A stretch of 55,971 nt of DNA. Origin: Pseudofulvimonas gallinarii (GTDB lineage Bacteria; Pseudomonadota; Gammaproteobacteria; Xanthomonadales; UBA2363). The stretch lies in NCBI RefSeq assembly GCF_004343305.1, contig NZ_SMAF01000020.1, forward strand, positions 1 to 55,971, in the 5' to 3' direction. Every line of letters begins with the position of its first letter. Position 1 is the stretch's first letter. Of the stretch, positions 7,919 to 18,435 are shown one piece after another. Position numbers and translations under genes: made by a program. The notes beneath the pieces were generated by a model. The model was not told the DNA's origin and searched no databases. It worked only from the letters and a program-made list of their open reading frames with translations.

Positions 7919-10900
7919 ACAGCGCCTCCCGTGGCAGCAGCCTTCTGTGCCCGGTATTCCTCAATGCTCAGACTGCGCAGCCGCGACTCGCGGCCGCCTT
8001 CGTTGTGCACGAAGCCGACGCTAGACACGTAGGGCTCAATGATGTGGATCTTTTGCAGCGGCGTAATGATCAGCAGTTGCAGGTTGAGCTGGCGGAACAG
8101 TTCCAGCCCATACTGGGCCGATTCGTCCGAGCCGCGCCCGAAGGCTTCGTCGATCACGACAAAACGGAATGAGCGCGAGCGCACCGCACCCCATTCCAGG
8201 CCGAACTGGTAGGCCAGGCTGGCGGCCAGCACGGTATAGGCCAGCTTTTCCTTCTGCCCGCCGGATTTGCCGCCGGAGTCGGAGTAGTGCTCGTGATCGG
8301 CATCGTCTTCGCGCCAGCGCTCGCTGGCGGAAAACAGGAAGCCGTTGCGCACGTCGGTCACCTTCTGCATCCAGCGCCGGTCGATCTCGGCCAGGCCCTC
8401 ACGCCCCCGGAAGCGGTCGATGATGGCCTTGACCTGCAGGAACTTGGTCTCCGAATACTGTTCGTCTTCCGAGCCGCTCAGCGCGCCTTCGGTGCAGGCA
8501 CGCAGATCCTGCAGGAAGTCGCGGATCTCCGCATCGGGGCTGGGCTGCGCCAGCAACCGGATGTAGCGTCCGGGGTTGTAGTCGATCACCTGCAAGGATT
8601 GGTTGATGACATCGACCCGCTCCTTGATCGTTTCCCGCTCGCGCGCGAGCTGGGCGTTGAAGTTGGCGATCTCGTTGATGGTATTGACGTTGAGCAGCTC
8701 CTTGAAACGCGCTTCGAAGCGCGGCAGGTCGTCGTGCTGCAGATCCTTCATCAAGCGCTCGAACTCGGGCAACGCGGCCAGGCTGATGTCGATCTCGGCG
8801 GTCTCTGCCTTGAAGGCCTCCTTGAAACCGCGCATGGCGTTGATGATGCGCTCGGTCAGGCGCGAGAGACGCTTGTCTTCGGCATCGATGCGCGCCTGCA
8901 AGCCGTTGCGCACGTCCTGTTCGCGGTTGTCGCAGGATTCCACCGAGAGCTGGTGGTCGCCCAGGACTTCGGCGCGCCATCCCTCAAGAGAGGGCAGCAA
9001 CACATCGTCGAGTGCGGCTTGCGCTTGGATTTCGAGAGCCTGCGCATGCTGTGCCTGGGCAGTTTCGTGCTTGCTGCGGGTTTCTCCGCGTTTGCCTTGT
9101 GCCTCGCCAAGATCGCCTTCGATCTCCTTCAGGCGCTCAACGACCTGCGCTAATTGGCTTTCCAGTTCCCGCAGGGTATCGGAGGCCGCCTTGAGGCGGT
9201 CGCGTTCATCGATCAGCCGAGCAATCTCGCGCGCCGGTGCCTGCCAGTCGATCTCGCTGTAGCGGGTGAAGACTTCGAGCTTGGCCAAAGCTTCCAGTTG
9301 CGCCTGGCATTGCCCGCGCAATCGCTGTGTGTTGGCAATGCGCAGACCAATGTCGCCCAGTCGCTGTTCCAGGCTCTCGCGTTCGTCACGCAAGGTGCGC
9401 AGCTTGTCGGCGTTACTCCAGCCCAGCACATAGCGACTGCGGTCGTCGATGCGGCGGCGGTCGTCCTTTTCGTGGCGTCCGCTCGGGTCCTTTATCTGCC
9501 CGGCGCGGGTGATGGCGCGGGTCTCGCGGCGGAATTGCTCGGTGCTGTCGCAGCAGGCCAGGTCGAAGCGGTGGTGCAGTTCGCGTTCCAGCCAGTCGTA
9601 GTGCGGCGTGTCGGGCTTGATGAGCAGCTTGCGCACCAGCGATTGGGGATGCAGGCTGATGGCCTGGGTGGGCTTGCGCGCACGTACGTGGAAGTACACC
9701 AGCCGCGTGCCCAGGTGCTGGCGTTCCACCCAATCGGCCACGTCCTTGTAGTGCGCATCCGGCACCAGCAGGGACAGGCCGAAGCCATGCAGCAGGCGTT
9801 CGGCCGCGCCCTCCCAGTCGCGCTCGTCCTCACGCACCTGGATCAGTTCACCGGCAAAGGGCAGGTCTTCCTCGGCGATGGACAAGGCGGCGCACAATGC
9901 GTCGCGGATGCGTACCTGGGCCGCATCGATATTGCTTTTTCGACGCGCAAGGCTGTCGATCTCGCTGGTCAGCACCTCATGCTCCTCACGTCCCTTGCGC
10001 AAGGCGAACTCGAATTCGCGCTCATCGTTCTCGAAGCCGACCGCCTGGGTCCGCAGATCCTCGGCACGTTGGCCGATCGAGGCATGTTGCGAGATGAAGG
10101 CGGCTTCGTCTCCCGGCGCCGCTTCGCCAATGCGCTTCAATAGCATGGTGTACGCGTCGGCTTTCTCCTGCCGTTGCCGCTTCTCGGTTTCCTGCTGCTG
10201 GATGGCGGCGGCGAGCTGTTGCAGCCGGTCGCCGCCGTTTTCGCGCAGTGCGCTTTCGAGCTTCCCCTGCTCGATGCGGGCGTTGTCTCGTTGCTCTCCC
10301 AGTTGCTTGATGCGGGCATCCCAGCGCGTCGCATCCTGAGTCAACAACTCCAGGCGCCGCTCCAGCAATGCCGCTTTCAGGCCGGCGAAGTACGGGCGCA
10401 GTGCATCGCGTCCCTCGCGCAGCACCTGGATGTCGGCGGCGATCTCGGCGTGGCGACGGCCATCGTCCACCAGTGGCGTCAACAACTCGATCTGGCGCTT
10501 GGCCTTGAGCACTGACTGGTGGGCGCGGTCGAGGTCGTCGAAATGGCCGAGCAGCGCCTCGATGCGGCTGCCCACGTCGAACGGTTCGAGCATGTGGCTG
10601 CGCACGAAATCGGTCAGGTTGCCGACCGATTTCATGGAAACCGTCTGATGGAACAGTTCCAGCGCCTGCTCGTGCTCGATGCCGAAACGGCGGCGGAACC
10701 AGGCGCCGTAGGGCGGGAAGCTGTCGTTCAGTTCGCAGCCCATCGCGCGCAGCTTCTTGCGCAGGCCGTTGATGTCGCTGCCGAATCCGGAAAAGTGCTC
10801 GGTGATGGACAGTTCCCGCTCTGCCGTGACGAACAAGCGCGCCGGCTGGCCCTGCGGTTCGCGAAACCAGAAGACCTGCGCCAGCGTGACCGCCTGGCCG

Positions 10901-11292
10901 TAGCCTTCGTTGCGGAACACGCCCAGGATCACGCTGTAGCTGGTGGTGTCGCGTAACGCCACCGGGCGGGCGCTGCCGGTGGTTTCGTTGCGCTCGCTCT
11001 TGTAGTGGCCCAGCACGTAGGATCGCAGCGATCGCTCACGCGTCTCGGCGCCCGCAGCCTTGTTGTAGGCGATACGCTGCGCCGGCACCAGCAGGGTGGT
11101 GACGGCATCGACCAGGGTGGATTTGCCCGAACCGATGTCGCCGGTCAGCAGGCCGTTACGCCCATCGAGCTCATGGCGCCAGACGCGCCGGTCGAACGTG
11201 CCCCAGTTCAGGACTTCCAGCCGCTGCAGGCGAAAGCCGACGCGGCTGTCGTCGGCCACGAAATCGAGCTCTTGCAGTGAGGGATCATTCAT
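7915..11292 (-). CDS. jetC: Wadjet SMC-like ATPase JetC
   Basis: This 1125-residue protein has a Walker A motif GDIGSGKST (51-59), long coiled coils (roughly 230-480 and 620-870), an ABC signature SGGKSGGQ (from about 1006) and a Walker B FVVIDEAFGRG (about 1044). It is the MukB/SMC-like motor that extrudes DNA loops in type I Wadjet. I start it at ATG 11292, which overlaps the jetB stop (ATGA); the open frame extends much further upstream only because it runs antisense-like through jetB in another frame. Intact. Confidence 0.94.
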   Translation of the reverse strand: MNDPSLQELDFVADDSRVGFRLQRLEVLNWGTFDRRVWRHELDGRNGLLTGDIGSGKSTLVDAVTTLLVPAQRIAYNKAAGAETRERSLRSYVLGHYKSERNETTGSARPVALRDTTSYSVILGVFRNEGYGQAVTLAQVFWFREPQGQPARLFVTAERELSITEHFSGFGSDINGLRKKLRAMGCELNDSFPPYGAWFRRRFGIEHEQALELFHQTVSMKSVGNLTDFVRSHMLEPFDVGSRIEALLGHFDDLDRAHQSVLKAKRQIELLTPLVDDGRRHAEIAADIQVLREGRDALRPYFAGLKAALLERRLELLTQDATRWDARIKQLGEQRDNARIEQGKLESALRENGGDRLQQLAAAIQQQETEKRQRQEKADAYTMLLKRIGEAAPGDEAAFISQHASIGQRAEDLRTQAVGFENDEREFEFALRKGREEHEVLTSEIDSLARRKSNIDAAQVRIRDALCAALSIAEEDLPFAGELIQVREDERDWEGAAERLLHGFGLSLLVPDAHYKDVADWVERQHLGTRLVYFHVRARKPTQAISLHPQSLVRKLLIKPDTPHYDWLERELHHRFDLACCDSTEQFRRETRAITRAGQIKDPSGRHEKDDRRRIDDRSRYVLGWSNADKLRTLRDERESLEQRLGDIGLRIANTQRLRGQCQAQLEALAKLEVFTRYSEIDWQAPAREIARLIDERDRLKAASDTLRELESQLAQVVERLKEIEGDLGEAQGKRGETRSKHETAQAQHAQALEIQAQAALDDVLLPSLEGWRAEVLGDHQLSVESCDNREQDVRNGLQARIDAEDKRLSRLTERIINAMRGFKEAFKAETAEIDISLAALPEFERLMKDLQHDDLPRFEARFKELLNVNTINEIANFNAQLARERETIKERVDVINQSLQVIDYNPGRYIRLLAQPSPDAEIRDFLQDLRACTEGALSGSEDEQYSETKFLQVKAIIDRFRGREGLAEIDRRWMQKVTDVRNGFLFSASERWREDDADHEHYSDSGGKSGGQKEKLAYTVLAASLAYQFGLEWGAVRSRSFRFVVIDEAFGRGSDESAQYGLELFRQLNLQLLIITPLQKIHIIEPYVSSVGFVHNEGGRESRLRSLSIEEYRAQKAAATGGAV

Positions 11293-11963
11293 CGGCCGGC
11301 TTCCTTGTCGCGATCGGCACCTGACAATGCGGTGCGATAGCCCTCCAGGCGCGCATCGAAGTCGGCCAGCCACTGTGCATCGACGAACGCCTTGAGGATG
11401 CGCCGCACCTCGTAGCGAGGTGCCTGCTGCGCTGCGCCGGCAGCGGGCTTGAGCTTGCGCAGATAGCCCAGTTCCACCACCTTGGTGATGGTCGAATCGA
11501 CCTGGTCGATGAGGCGCGCCTCGTTGGTGCCGTCCGGCAGGAACACGCGCATCAGTTCGGCGATCTCCTCGCGCGACAGCACCAGCCGGGTATCGCCGTC
11601 GCCGGCGTCGGATTCGGCCAGGCGCTTGCGCAGCAAGGCCAGCATCAGGCTGACCGGGTAGGACAGCGGCCGTCGCGCGATCAGGCGTGGCAGGCGAGGT
11701 GTGGCGTCCGCATGCTCCGGCTCCGGCTGGCTTTTGAGGAAGGCGTAGCCCTCGGCTTCGTCCAGCACCAGATCCAGCAACAACACCGCCGCCTGCTCCC
11801 GTACACGCGCCTGCAGGTTCAGCAGACTGGCCCATAGGCGCTCGTCGTCCTGGCGGTACAACACGCCTTTGAGCAAATGCACCATCAGTTGCGAGAGTTC
11901 CGCTACAACGGGCGGGAGCGACTCGGTACTGCCTTCTGGATCATCCTGATGCATATCGTTCAT
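11289..11963 (-). CDS. jetB: Wadjet subunit JetB (DUF4194)
   Basis: This 224-residue protein matches the DUF4194 kite-like (MukE-like) subunit, with winged-helix segments around residues 100-190 (LSREEIAELMRVFL...STITKVVELGYLRKL). It bridges JetA and JetC in the complex. Its stop overlaps jetC by four bases, and it starts 30 bases after the jetA stop. The acidic N-terminus and charged C-terminus are variable in the family. Complete. Confidence 0.92.
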   Translation of the reverse strand: MNDMHQDDPEGSTESLPPVVAELSQLMVHLLKGVLYRQDDERLWASLLNLQARVREQAAVLLLDLVLDEAEGYAFLKSQPEPEHADATPRLPRLIARRPLSYPVSLMLALLRKRLAESDAGDGDTRLVLSREEIAELMRVFLPDGTNEARLIDQVDSTITKVVELGYLRKLKPAAGAAQQAPRYEVRRILKAFVDAQWLADFDARLEGYRTALSGADRDKEAGR

Positions 11964-11993
11964 GGGTCTTCGCTTTATCCGTCGCAGTTTGCA

Positions 11994-13466
11994 TCAACGC
12001 GCAAAAATCACGCGTGGCATTCGCGCCCGCCGTCGTACCGTCGAGCCATCGCTGTCCTGCATGGCCCATTCGATGATCTCCTGCACATCGTCATCCACCG
12101 TGGCCCTGAGGCCATCCAGCCCGCGGCTGCCCGCGTGGGCCAGTTCCAGCCAGGCGACCAGTTCGGCCAATCCCTGTTGCAGCGGCTGGGTCTCCAGCAA
12201 CGCGCGCAAGCTGATCTGCGACTGCTGCCGCAATGCCTGCCGCAGGGCCTCACGCAGGCGGGTCTTGTCCACGACGTGCTGGTCGAACAGGCGTGCGGTG
12301 TCGATGTCGTCGTCACCGTCCTCAAGGACCAGTTCCGCCAGGCGCGGCTTGGCATGGAGCGCAAACAGGGGGCGTTCCTGCGGCAAGGCAATGTCCGCGC
12401 CCATCTCGTCGAGGCGCATCACGTCGCCAGCCGGTGGCATGTCGCGCAACGCAAGCGCCTGGGTCTCAATGCTGCGCAACAGTTCGAGGATGCGACGGTT
12501 TTCCTGGAAGGCCCGGTCATCCAGGAAGCGGCGCAGTTGCTGCGACAACTGCGCCACCATGCGTTGGGTATGTTCGCCCGCTTCCAGCCAATCGTGGTGC
12601 ACCCGGCGGGTGCGCGGCTCCGGCTTGAGCGCAGCCACGGCGGGCAGATCGAGGATCTGGTCGAGCCGTGTGGACAGTTCTTCCTGGCGACGGCTGGACA
12701 TCAGGAAATCCCAGAATGCACGGAAGCTGCGCCCCTGGTCGGAATCCCCGATGGCGTCGCGCTCGCCCATGACTTCGTCGAGTAAAGCCCCCTTGCTGCC
12801 GTCCCACAACGCGATCTTCTCGCGGACGCTGCGGTCGAGCTGGCGGAAGTTGTGTTCCACCTGGCGGAAATCGCTCAGCAGCTCGCGCGCCACCTGCTGG
12901 AATTGCAGGAAGCGATCCTTGATGGCCGTGTCATCCATGAGCGGCACGTCGCCGGACAGGACGCGGCCGATCTCGGCGTCGATCTCGTCGCGCTTGCGGC
13001 GCAGTTCCTCCAGGCGCCTGGCTGGATCGGCCTGGCTTCCGGTGCTGATCTGCTCCAGCAGCGCGAACAAGGTCAGCAGGCGAGATTCAGTGCCGACGAA
13101 AGGCCGTTCGGTCAGCGATACCAGCCAGGCGATGGCTTTTTCGGTGGCGGGGGTGAGATCGAACTGGGCCTCGTCGGTGCCGGGCTTGTAGAACTTGCGC
13201 AGCCAGCCCTTGTCCGGCGCGCACCAGTCATTCAGGTATTCGGTTGCGGTTTTCGGATACACCTCGACACCGAGCTGTTCGCGCAGCGCAAACAGCTCGT
13301 CTTCCAGCATTTCGGCCAGATCCGCTTCGCTCGTCAGCCGCACGTTCGGTGCAACGAACACCCGGTACAGGAAGCTGGCTACCAATGGCGCATGTGGCGA
13401 GGCCAGCAATCGCCATGCAGGATGCCGATCGCGGTATGTGGTGAGTGTGAGGTGGTCGAGTGCCAT
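11994..13466 (-). CDS. jetA: Wadjet kleisin-like subunit JetA (DUF3375)
   Basis: This 490-residue protein starts MALDHLTLTTYRDRHPAWRLL, a typical DUF3375 N-terminus; the family is the MukF/kleisin-like partner of JetC. The remainder is largely helical with several coiled segments. Order A-B-C-D on one strand with tight spacing is the standard type I Wadjet operon, so all four parts of an active plasmid-restriction system are present. It begins only 11 bases after a 30-codon frame that follows the AbiEi gene. Confidence 0.93.
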   Translation of the reverse strand: MALDHLTLTTYRDRHPAWRLLASPHAPLVASFLYRVFVAPNVRLTSEADLAEMLEDELFALREQLGVEVYPKTATEYLNDWCAPDKGWLRKFYKPGTDEAQFDLTPATEKAIAWLVSLTERPFVGTESRLLTLFALLEQISTGSQADPARRLEELRRKRDEIDAEIGRVLSGDVPLMDDTAIKDRFLQFQQVARELLSDFRQVEHNFRQLDRSVREKIALWDGSKGALLDEVMGERDAIGDSDQGRSFRAFWDFLMSSRRQEELSTRLDQILDLPAVAALKPEPRTRRVHHDWLEAGEHTQRMVAQLSQQLRRFLDDRAFQENRRILELLRSIETQALALRDMPPAGDVMRLDEMGADIALPQERPLFALHAKPRLAELVLEDGDDDIDTARLFDQHVVDKTRLREALRQALRQQSQISLRALLETQPLQQGLAELVAWLELAHAGSRGLDGLRATVDDDVQEIIEWAMQDSDGSTVRRRARMPRVIFAR

Positions 13467-13477
13467 GATGGGCTGCC

Positions 13478-13570
13478 TTATCCGTGCCGTTCGTTGACAA
13501 CGACGTCTCGATCCGAATGCACGGATCGGCTTGCCCGGAAAGCGCGAATCAAGGCGGCGTGGTCACTCAT
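13478..13570 (-). CDS. Short 30-residue frame in the place of an AbiEii toxin
   Basis: ATG 13570 overlaps the abiEi stop by 8 bases (ATGAGTGA), exactly as an AbiEii toxin start would. The frame ends after 30 codons (MSDHAALIRAFRASRSVHSD...). I do not recognise the peptide; it does not show the AbiEii nucleotidyltransferase motif. It may be a leftover start site, a coupling peptide that carries ribosomes toward jetA (11 bases on), or chance. No evidence of expression. Confidence 0.35.
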   Translation of the reverse strand: MSDHAALIRAFRASRSVHSDRDVVVNERHG

Positions 13571-14174
13571 GCGAAACCGCCTCCAGGTAAGGACGCATTA
13601 CATTTGCGACCCGGCAGACCTTGGCATGGCGCAATAGGTCATCGGCTGAAGCCTTGCGTGTCTTCCAGGCAGCCTTCAGCGCCTCAATGGCCACGTCCAG
13701 GCCGATCTGGTTGCGGTGCTTGAAGCAGTCCGCCACGGTTTTGGCGGCACTGTAGATCCGCAGTCTCGCGCCATCGCGTTCGTGCTCATCAATGCCCAAG
13801 GCATAGGCATCACCCGCCATCTGCACCATCTTGATCGGCGGGTGCTCGATACGTGGGGTGTGGCTGCCACGAGGCATGGCAATCCAAACCTGGCGAGGCA
13901 GTTGCGTGGTCAGTTCGTGGAACTGGAGTGCCGTCAGCAAGCAGAACACGGCTTTGGGAACCTTGACTGCAATCGAGGCGAGGTCCTCCTTCTCGGAGAT
14001 GGGGTTGCCTGGCAAACGGTAGAGGCCGCGCCCGACACGCTCCAACTGCCCGGAAGTGGACAGACGTGTCAGCACCACCCGCGGCGCGCCGATGGTGTCC
14101 AAGTCGCGGGTGCGCAGGAAGCCCTGCTTGTGGAGCAGGGCAAGAGCGCGCTGGGCATGTGAGGATCTTTCCAT
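13563..14174 (-). CDS. AbiEi-family antitoxin/transcriptional regulator
   Basis: This 203-residue protein is of the type IV AbiEi family: an N-terminal winged helix (about residues 5-60, ending LERVGRGLYRLPG) and a C-terminal domain with SAAKTVADCFKHRNQIGLDVA and the typical end AKVCRVANVMRPYLEA. Such antitoxins repress their own promoter and normally pair with an AbiEii nucleotidyltransferase encoded directly downstream. Here no AbiEii follows; the next long gene is jetA on the same strand. It is therefore a candidate regulator of the Wadjet operon. Complete. Confidence 0.85.
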   Translation of the reverse strand: MERSSHAQRALALLHKQGFLRTRDLDTIGAPRVVLTRLSTSGQLERVGRGLYRLPGNPISEKEDLASIAVKVPKAVFCLLTALQFHELTTQLPRQVWIAMPRGSHTPRIEHPPIKMVQMAGDAYALGIDEHERDGARLRIYSAAKTVADCFKHRNQIGLDVAIEALKAAWKTRKASADDLLRHAKVCRVANVMRPYLEAVSHE

Positions 14175-14200
14175 TGCCCAAAAGATGTTCCTTGATTTCG

Positions 14201-14217
14201 TTGATCTTATACATCAA
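14201..14217 (-). promoter_or_regulatory. Inverted repeat overlapping a -10-like TATAAG upstream of abiEi
   Basis: TTGAT-N7-ATCAA is a perfect five-base repeat whose spacer, read on the minus strand, contains TATAAG. It lies 27 bases upstream of the AbiEi start. AbiEi proteins bind inverted repeats in their own promoters, so this is a plausible operator for the AbiEi-Wadjet unit. No good -35 was found. Confidence 0.45.
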
Positions 14218-14359
14218 ACGATAGAATGAAACACGTCTGCATGGAGCGCGCGTTGATGACTGACCGTGAATGTCAGCAGACAAATGCGGATAGGATCTGG
14301 TTGCCGACGCGGTACGTCCGGTACATAATCTGGCCTAATTCCGTAGCGTCAACGGAAGA

Positions 14360-14382
14360 AACTCGTTATCAATCAACGAGTT
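14360..14382. repeat. Inverted repeat beside the ICE end
   Basis: AACTCGTT-atcaatc-AACGAGTT is a perfect 8-base inverted repeat ending 15 bases from the attachment core. It could be a binding site for recombination proteins or a transcription stop guarding the element edge; there is no T-run. Function is inference. Confidence 0.4.
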
Positions 14383-14397
14383 GAGTGCGGTGTGATG

Positions 14398-14415
14398 TTC
14401 CCTTCACCCGCTCCA
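14398..14415 (+). other. ICE attachment site: 18 bases of a tRNA-Gly 3' end
   Basis: TTCCCTTCACCCGCTCCA matches the 3' T-arm strand, acceptor stem, discriminator base and CCA of gammaproteobacterial tRNA-Gly (acceptor partner GCGGGTG). The bases to the left do not form the rest of a tRNA, so this is the duplicated core at the distal end of an element inserted into tRNA-Gly. ICEclc and PAGI-2 use tRNA-Gly with an 18-base core. Chromosome resumes at 14416. Confidence 0.75.
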
Positions 14416-14480
14416 GATTCTCCCGGCCGCATGGTCGCCGGCCTGCGCTGGGGCGGAACGCGCATCCCGGTCCCTCCGCA

Positions 14481-16574
<2,094 letters not shown>

Positions 16575-16738
16575 CTACCCGAGCCTTGTTGCCGCGCGGC
16601 GGGATCGCGGTGGCGGAACCCTTCATCCACGGCAGCCGCGACGGTGCTAATCTCCGCGCCTTCGCGACCCGGCATCGTCTTTTCCTCCTGCCCCGCTCGC
16701 ATTGTCCGCCACCCGAGACGAGCCCGATCCCCACTTCC

Positions 16739-17179
16739 ATGAGCACCGATTTCCGGCTCGCCGGCTGGCGCGAGTGGCTGGCGCTGCCCGACCTGGGCAT
16801 TCCCGCCATCCGCGCCAAGCTCGATACCGGCGCACGCAGCTCGGCGCTGCACGTCGACGACATGACCCTGATCGAACGCGGCGGCCAGCGCCGCGTCCGC
16901 TTCGCCCTGCGGCCCGGGCTCGACCTGGAGCGCGTCGAGAAGGAGGCGGAAGTGATCGACATCCGTCCGGTCACCGATTCCGGCGGCCGCACGCGCGAGC
17001 GCCCGTTCATCCGCACGACGCTGCAACTGGCCGACGGCGCGCACTGGCCGATCGAAATGAATCTCACCAATCGCGCGGATATGCTGTTCCCGATGCTGCT
17101 GGGTCGTACCGCCATGGCCGGCCGGCTGGCGGTGGACCCTGCGCAGTCCTTCCTGCTCGGGCGCCCGGAGCCTCGATGA
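16739..17179 (+). CDS. RimK-associated retropepsin-like zinc protease (Zn_protease family)
   Basis: This 146-residue protein starts [20 protein letters not shown] and contains the aspartic-type motif [12 protein letters not shown] (about residues 26-37), characteristic of the small proteins annotated as ATP-dependent zinc proteases. It overlaps rimK by four bases (ATGA). The pairing with RimK ligases is common, and I infer a role in trimming or controlling RimK-made glutamate tails; the biochemical activity is not established from sequence. ATG 16739 was chosen since upstream in-frame sequence lacks protein character. Confidence 0.8.
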   Translation: MSTDFRLAGWREWLALPDLGIPAIRAKLDTGARSSALHVDDMTLIERGGQRRVRFALRPGLDLERVEKEAEVIDIRPVTDSGGRTRERPFIRTTLQLADGAHWPIEMNLTNRADMLFPMLLGRTAMAGRLAVDPAQSFLLGRPEPR

Positions 17180-18150
17180 AGATCGCCATCCTTTCCCGCA
17201 ACAGCAAGCTGTATTCGACGCAGCGGCTGGTCGAGGCGGCGCGCGCGCGCGGCCACAGCGTGCGCGTGCTCGATCCGTTGCGTTGCTACATGCGCATCGC
17301 ACCGAACGACGTCGAGCTGCACTACAAGGGTCGCGAGCTGGCCGACTACGACGCCGTGCTGCCGCGCATCGGCGCCTCGGTGAGCAAGTACGGCACCGCC
17401 GTGCTGCGCCAGTTCGAGATGATGGGCGCGTTCACGCCGAATCCGTCCGACGCCATCCTGCGCTCGCGCGACAAGCTGCGCGCGCACCAGCTGTTCGCCC
17501 GCGAAGGGATCGCCCTGCCGATCACCGTGTACGGCGACAATCCGGACGACACCAGCGACCTGCTGGCGATGCTCGGGCCGCCGCCCTACATCGTGAAGCT
17601 GGTCGAAGGCACGCAGGGCAGCGGCGTCATCCTCGCCGAGAAGGTGTCGGCGGCGCGCAGCGTGATCGAGGCGTTCCGCGGCCTGTACGCGAACTTCCTG
17701 GTGCAGGAGTTCATCACCGAAGCCGAAGGCTGCGACCTGCGCTGCTTCGTCGTCGGCGGCAAGGTTGTCGCCGCCATGCAGCGGCGCGCCGCCAGCGGCG
17801 AGTTCCGGGCCAACATCCATCGGGGCGGCCAGGCCCATCCGGTCGAACTGACGGCCGAGGAAAAGGCGCTGGCCATCCGCGCCTGCCGCACCGTCGGCCT
17901 GGGCATCGGCGGCGTCGACCTGTTGCGTTCGCGCCGCGGTCCGCTGGTGCTGGAGGTCAATTCGACCCCGGGACTGGAAGGCATCGAGGGCGCCACCGGG
18001 GTGGATGTCGCCGGCGCGATCGTGCGCCATCTGGAAAGCAGCGTGCGCAAACGCCGCGAACAGGCCGACGAACGCCGCCAGGCCGAACGGGCCCGGAATG
18101 GCCGGGCAGCCAGGGCGGCCGCCGTTTCCCGAGGTTTAACAAGACCTTAA
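17176..18150 (+). CDS. rimK: RimK-type alpha-L-glutamate ligase (ATP-grasp)
   Basis: This 324-residue protein shows the RimK N-terminal domain ([18 protein letters not shown]) and the ATP-grasp core ([16 protein letters not shown], about 147-162; [12 protein letters not shown] near 270). E. coli RimK adds glutamates to the C-terminus of ribosomal protein S6. This copy is about 24 residues longer, the extra being an Arg/Ala-rich C-terminal tail. Coupled to the upstream protease gene. Confidence 0.9.
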   Translation: MKIAILSRNSKLYSTQRLVEAARARGHSVRVLDPLRCYMRIAPNDVELHYKGRELADYDAVLPRIGASVSKYGTAVLRQFEMMGAFTPNPSDAILRSRDKLRAHQLFAREGIALPITVYGDNPDDTSDLLAMLGPPPYIVKLVEGTQGSGVILAEKVSAARSVIEAFRGLYANFLVQEFITEAEGCDLRCFVVGGKVVAAMQRRAASGEFRANIHRGGQAHPVELTAEEKALAIRACRTVGLGIGGVDLLRSRRGPLVLEVNSTPGLEGIEGATGVDVAGAIVRHLESSVRKRREQADERRQAERARNGRAARAAAVSRGLTRP

Positions 18151-18245
18151 GACGGCTTCCTGTAGGATGGCCCGCATCGTACATCTGCGGACACTCCAAC
18201 GTCAGGGACGAAGGGCAGGTTACGGTAATCGGGGCAGCAGCATTG

Positions 18246-18277
18246 AACCCGGAGCCGCCAGCGGTTCCGGGTTTTTT
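18246..18277 (+). terminator. Intrinsic terminator after rimK or a short intergenic RNA
   Basis: AACCCGGAGCCGC pairs with GCGGTTCCGGGTT (one G-T pair, tight turn) and is followed directly by a run of T residues. It lies 96 bases past the rimK stop. It can end the protease-rimK transcript or define the 3' end of a small RNA made from 18151 onward. Confidence 0.8.
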
Positions 18278-18435
18278 GTACCCCCGTGCAAGGCGGTGCC
18301 GGCGGCGGGCCCGATCGGCACCGGAGCGATACCGGGCGCAGGGAAATGCTTCTCCCTTGCGCCGATGAACCGGAGCAGCACCGTCCGCCGCGCCGCGGCT
18401 TGCACCGGCCTTTCCCTGCCGATAGCGTTCCGGGC

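Larger units (their letters stand above)
1..14415. mobile_element. Right-hand part of an ICEclc/PAGI-2-type integrative and conjugative element
   Basis: The alpA-parA-shi-parB-DUF2857 gene order is the signature core of this ICE family. The region ends at an 18-base copy of a tRNA-Gly 3' end (14398-14415), after which normal chromosomal genes begin. Between core and end lie hipBA, Wadjet and AbiEi genes, which is typical cargo. Relaxase, type IV secretion and integrase genes are not in the window and should lie to the left. The tRNA fragment has no upstream tRNA body, so the intact tRNA-Gly and integrase are expected at the other end. Family assignment is from recalled gene order; the boundary is inferred from the tRNA match. 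Confidence 0.8.

Noticed and set aside
8287-10143. Long plus-strand open frames opposite jetC
   Set aside because: They are antisense shadows of a GC-rich gene; their products lack ribosome sites and domain character, while the minus strand encodes clear ATPase motifs.
13478-13570. Intact AbiEii toxin gene
   Set aside because: Only 30 codons are open and the nucleotidyltransferase motif is absent; the type IV pair is incomplete.
14350-14415. A complete tRNA-Gly gene
   Set aside because: Only the last 18 bases match; no anticodon arm, D-arm or 5' acceptor strand (GCGGGTG) is found to the left.
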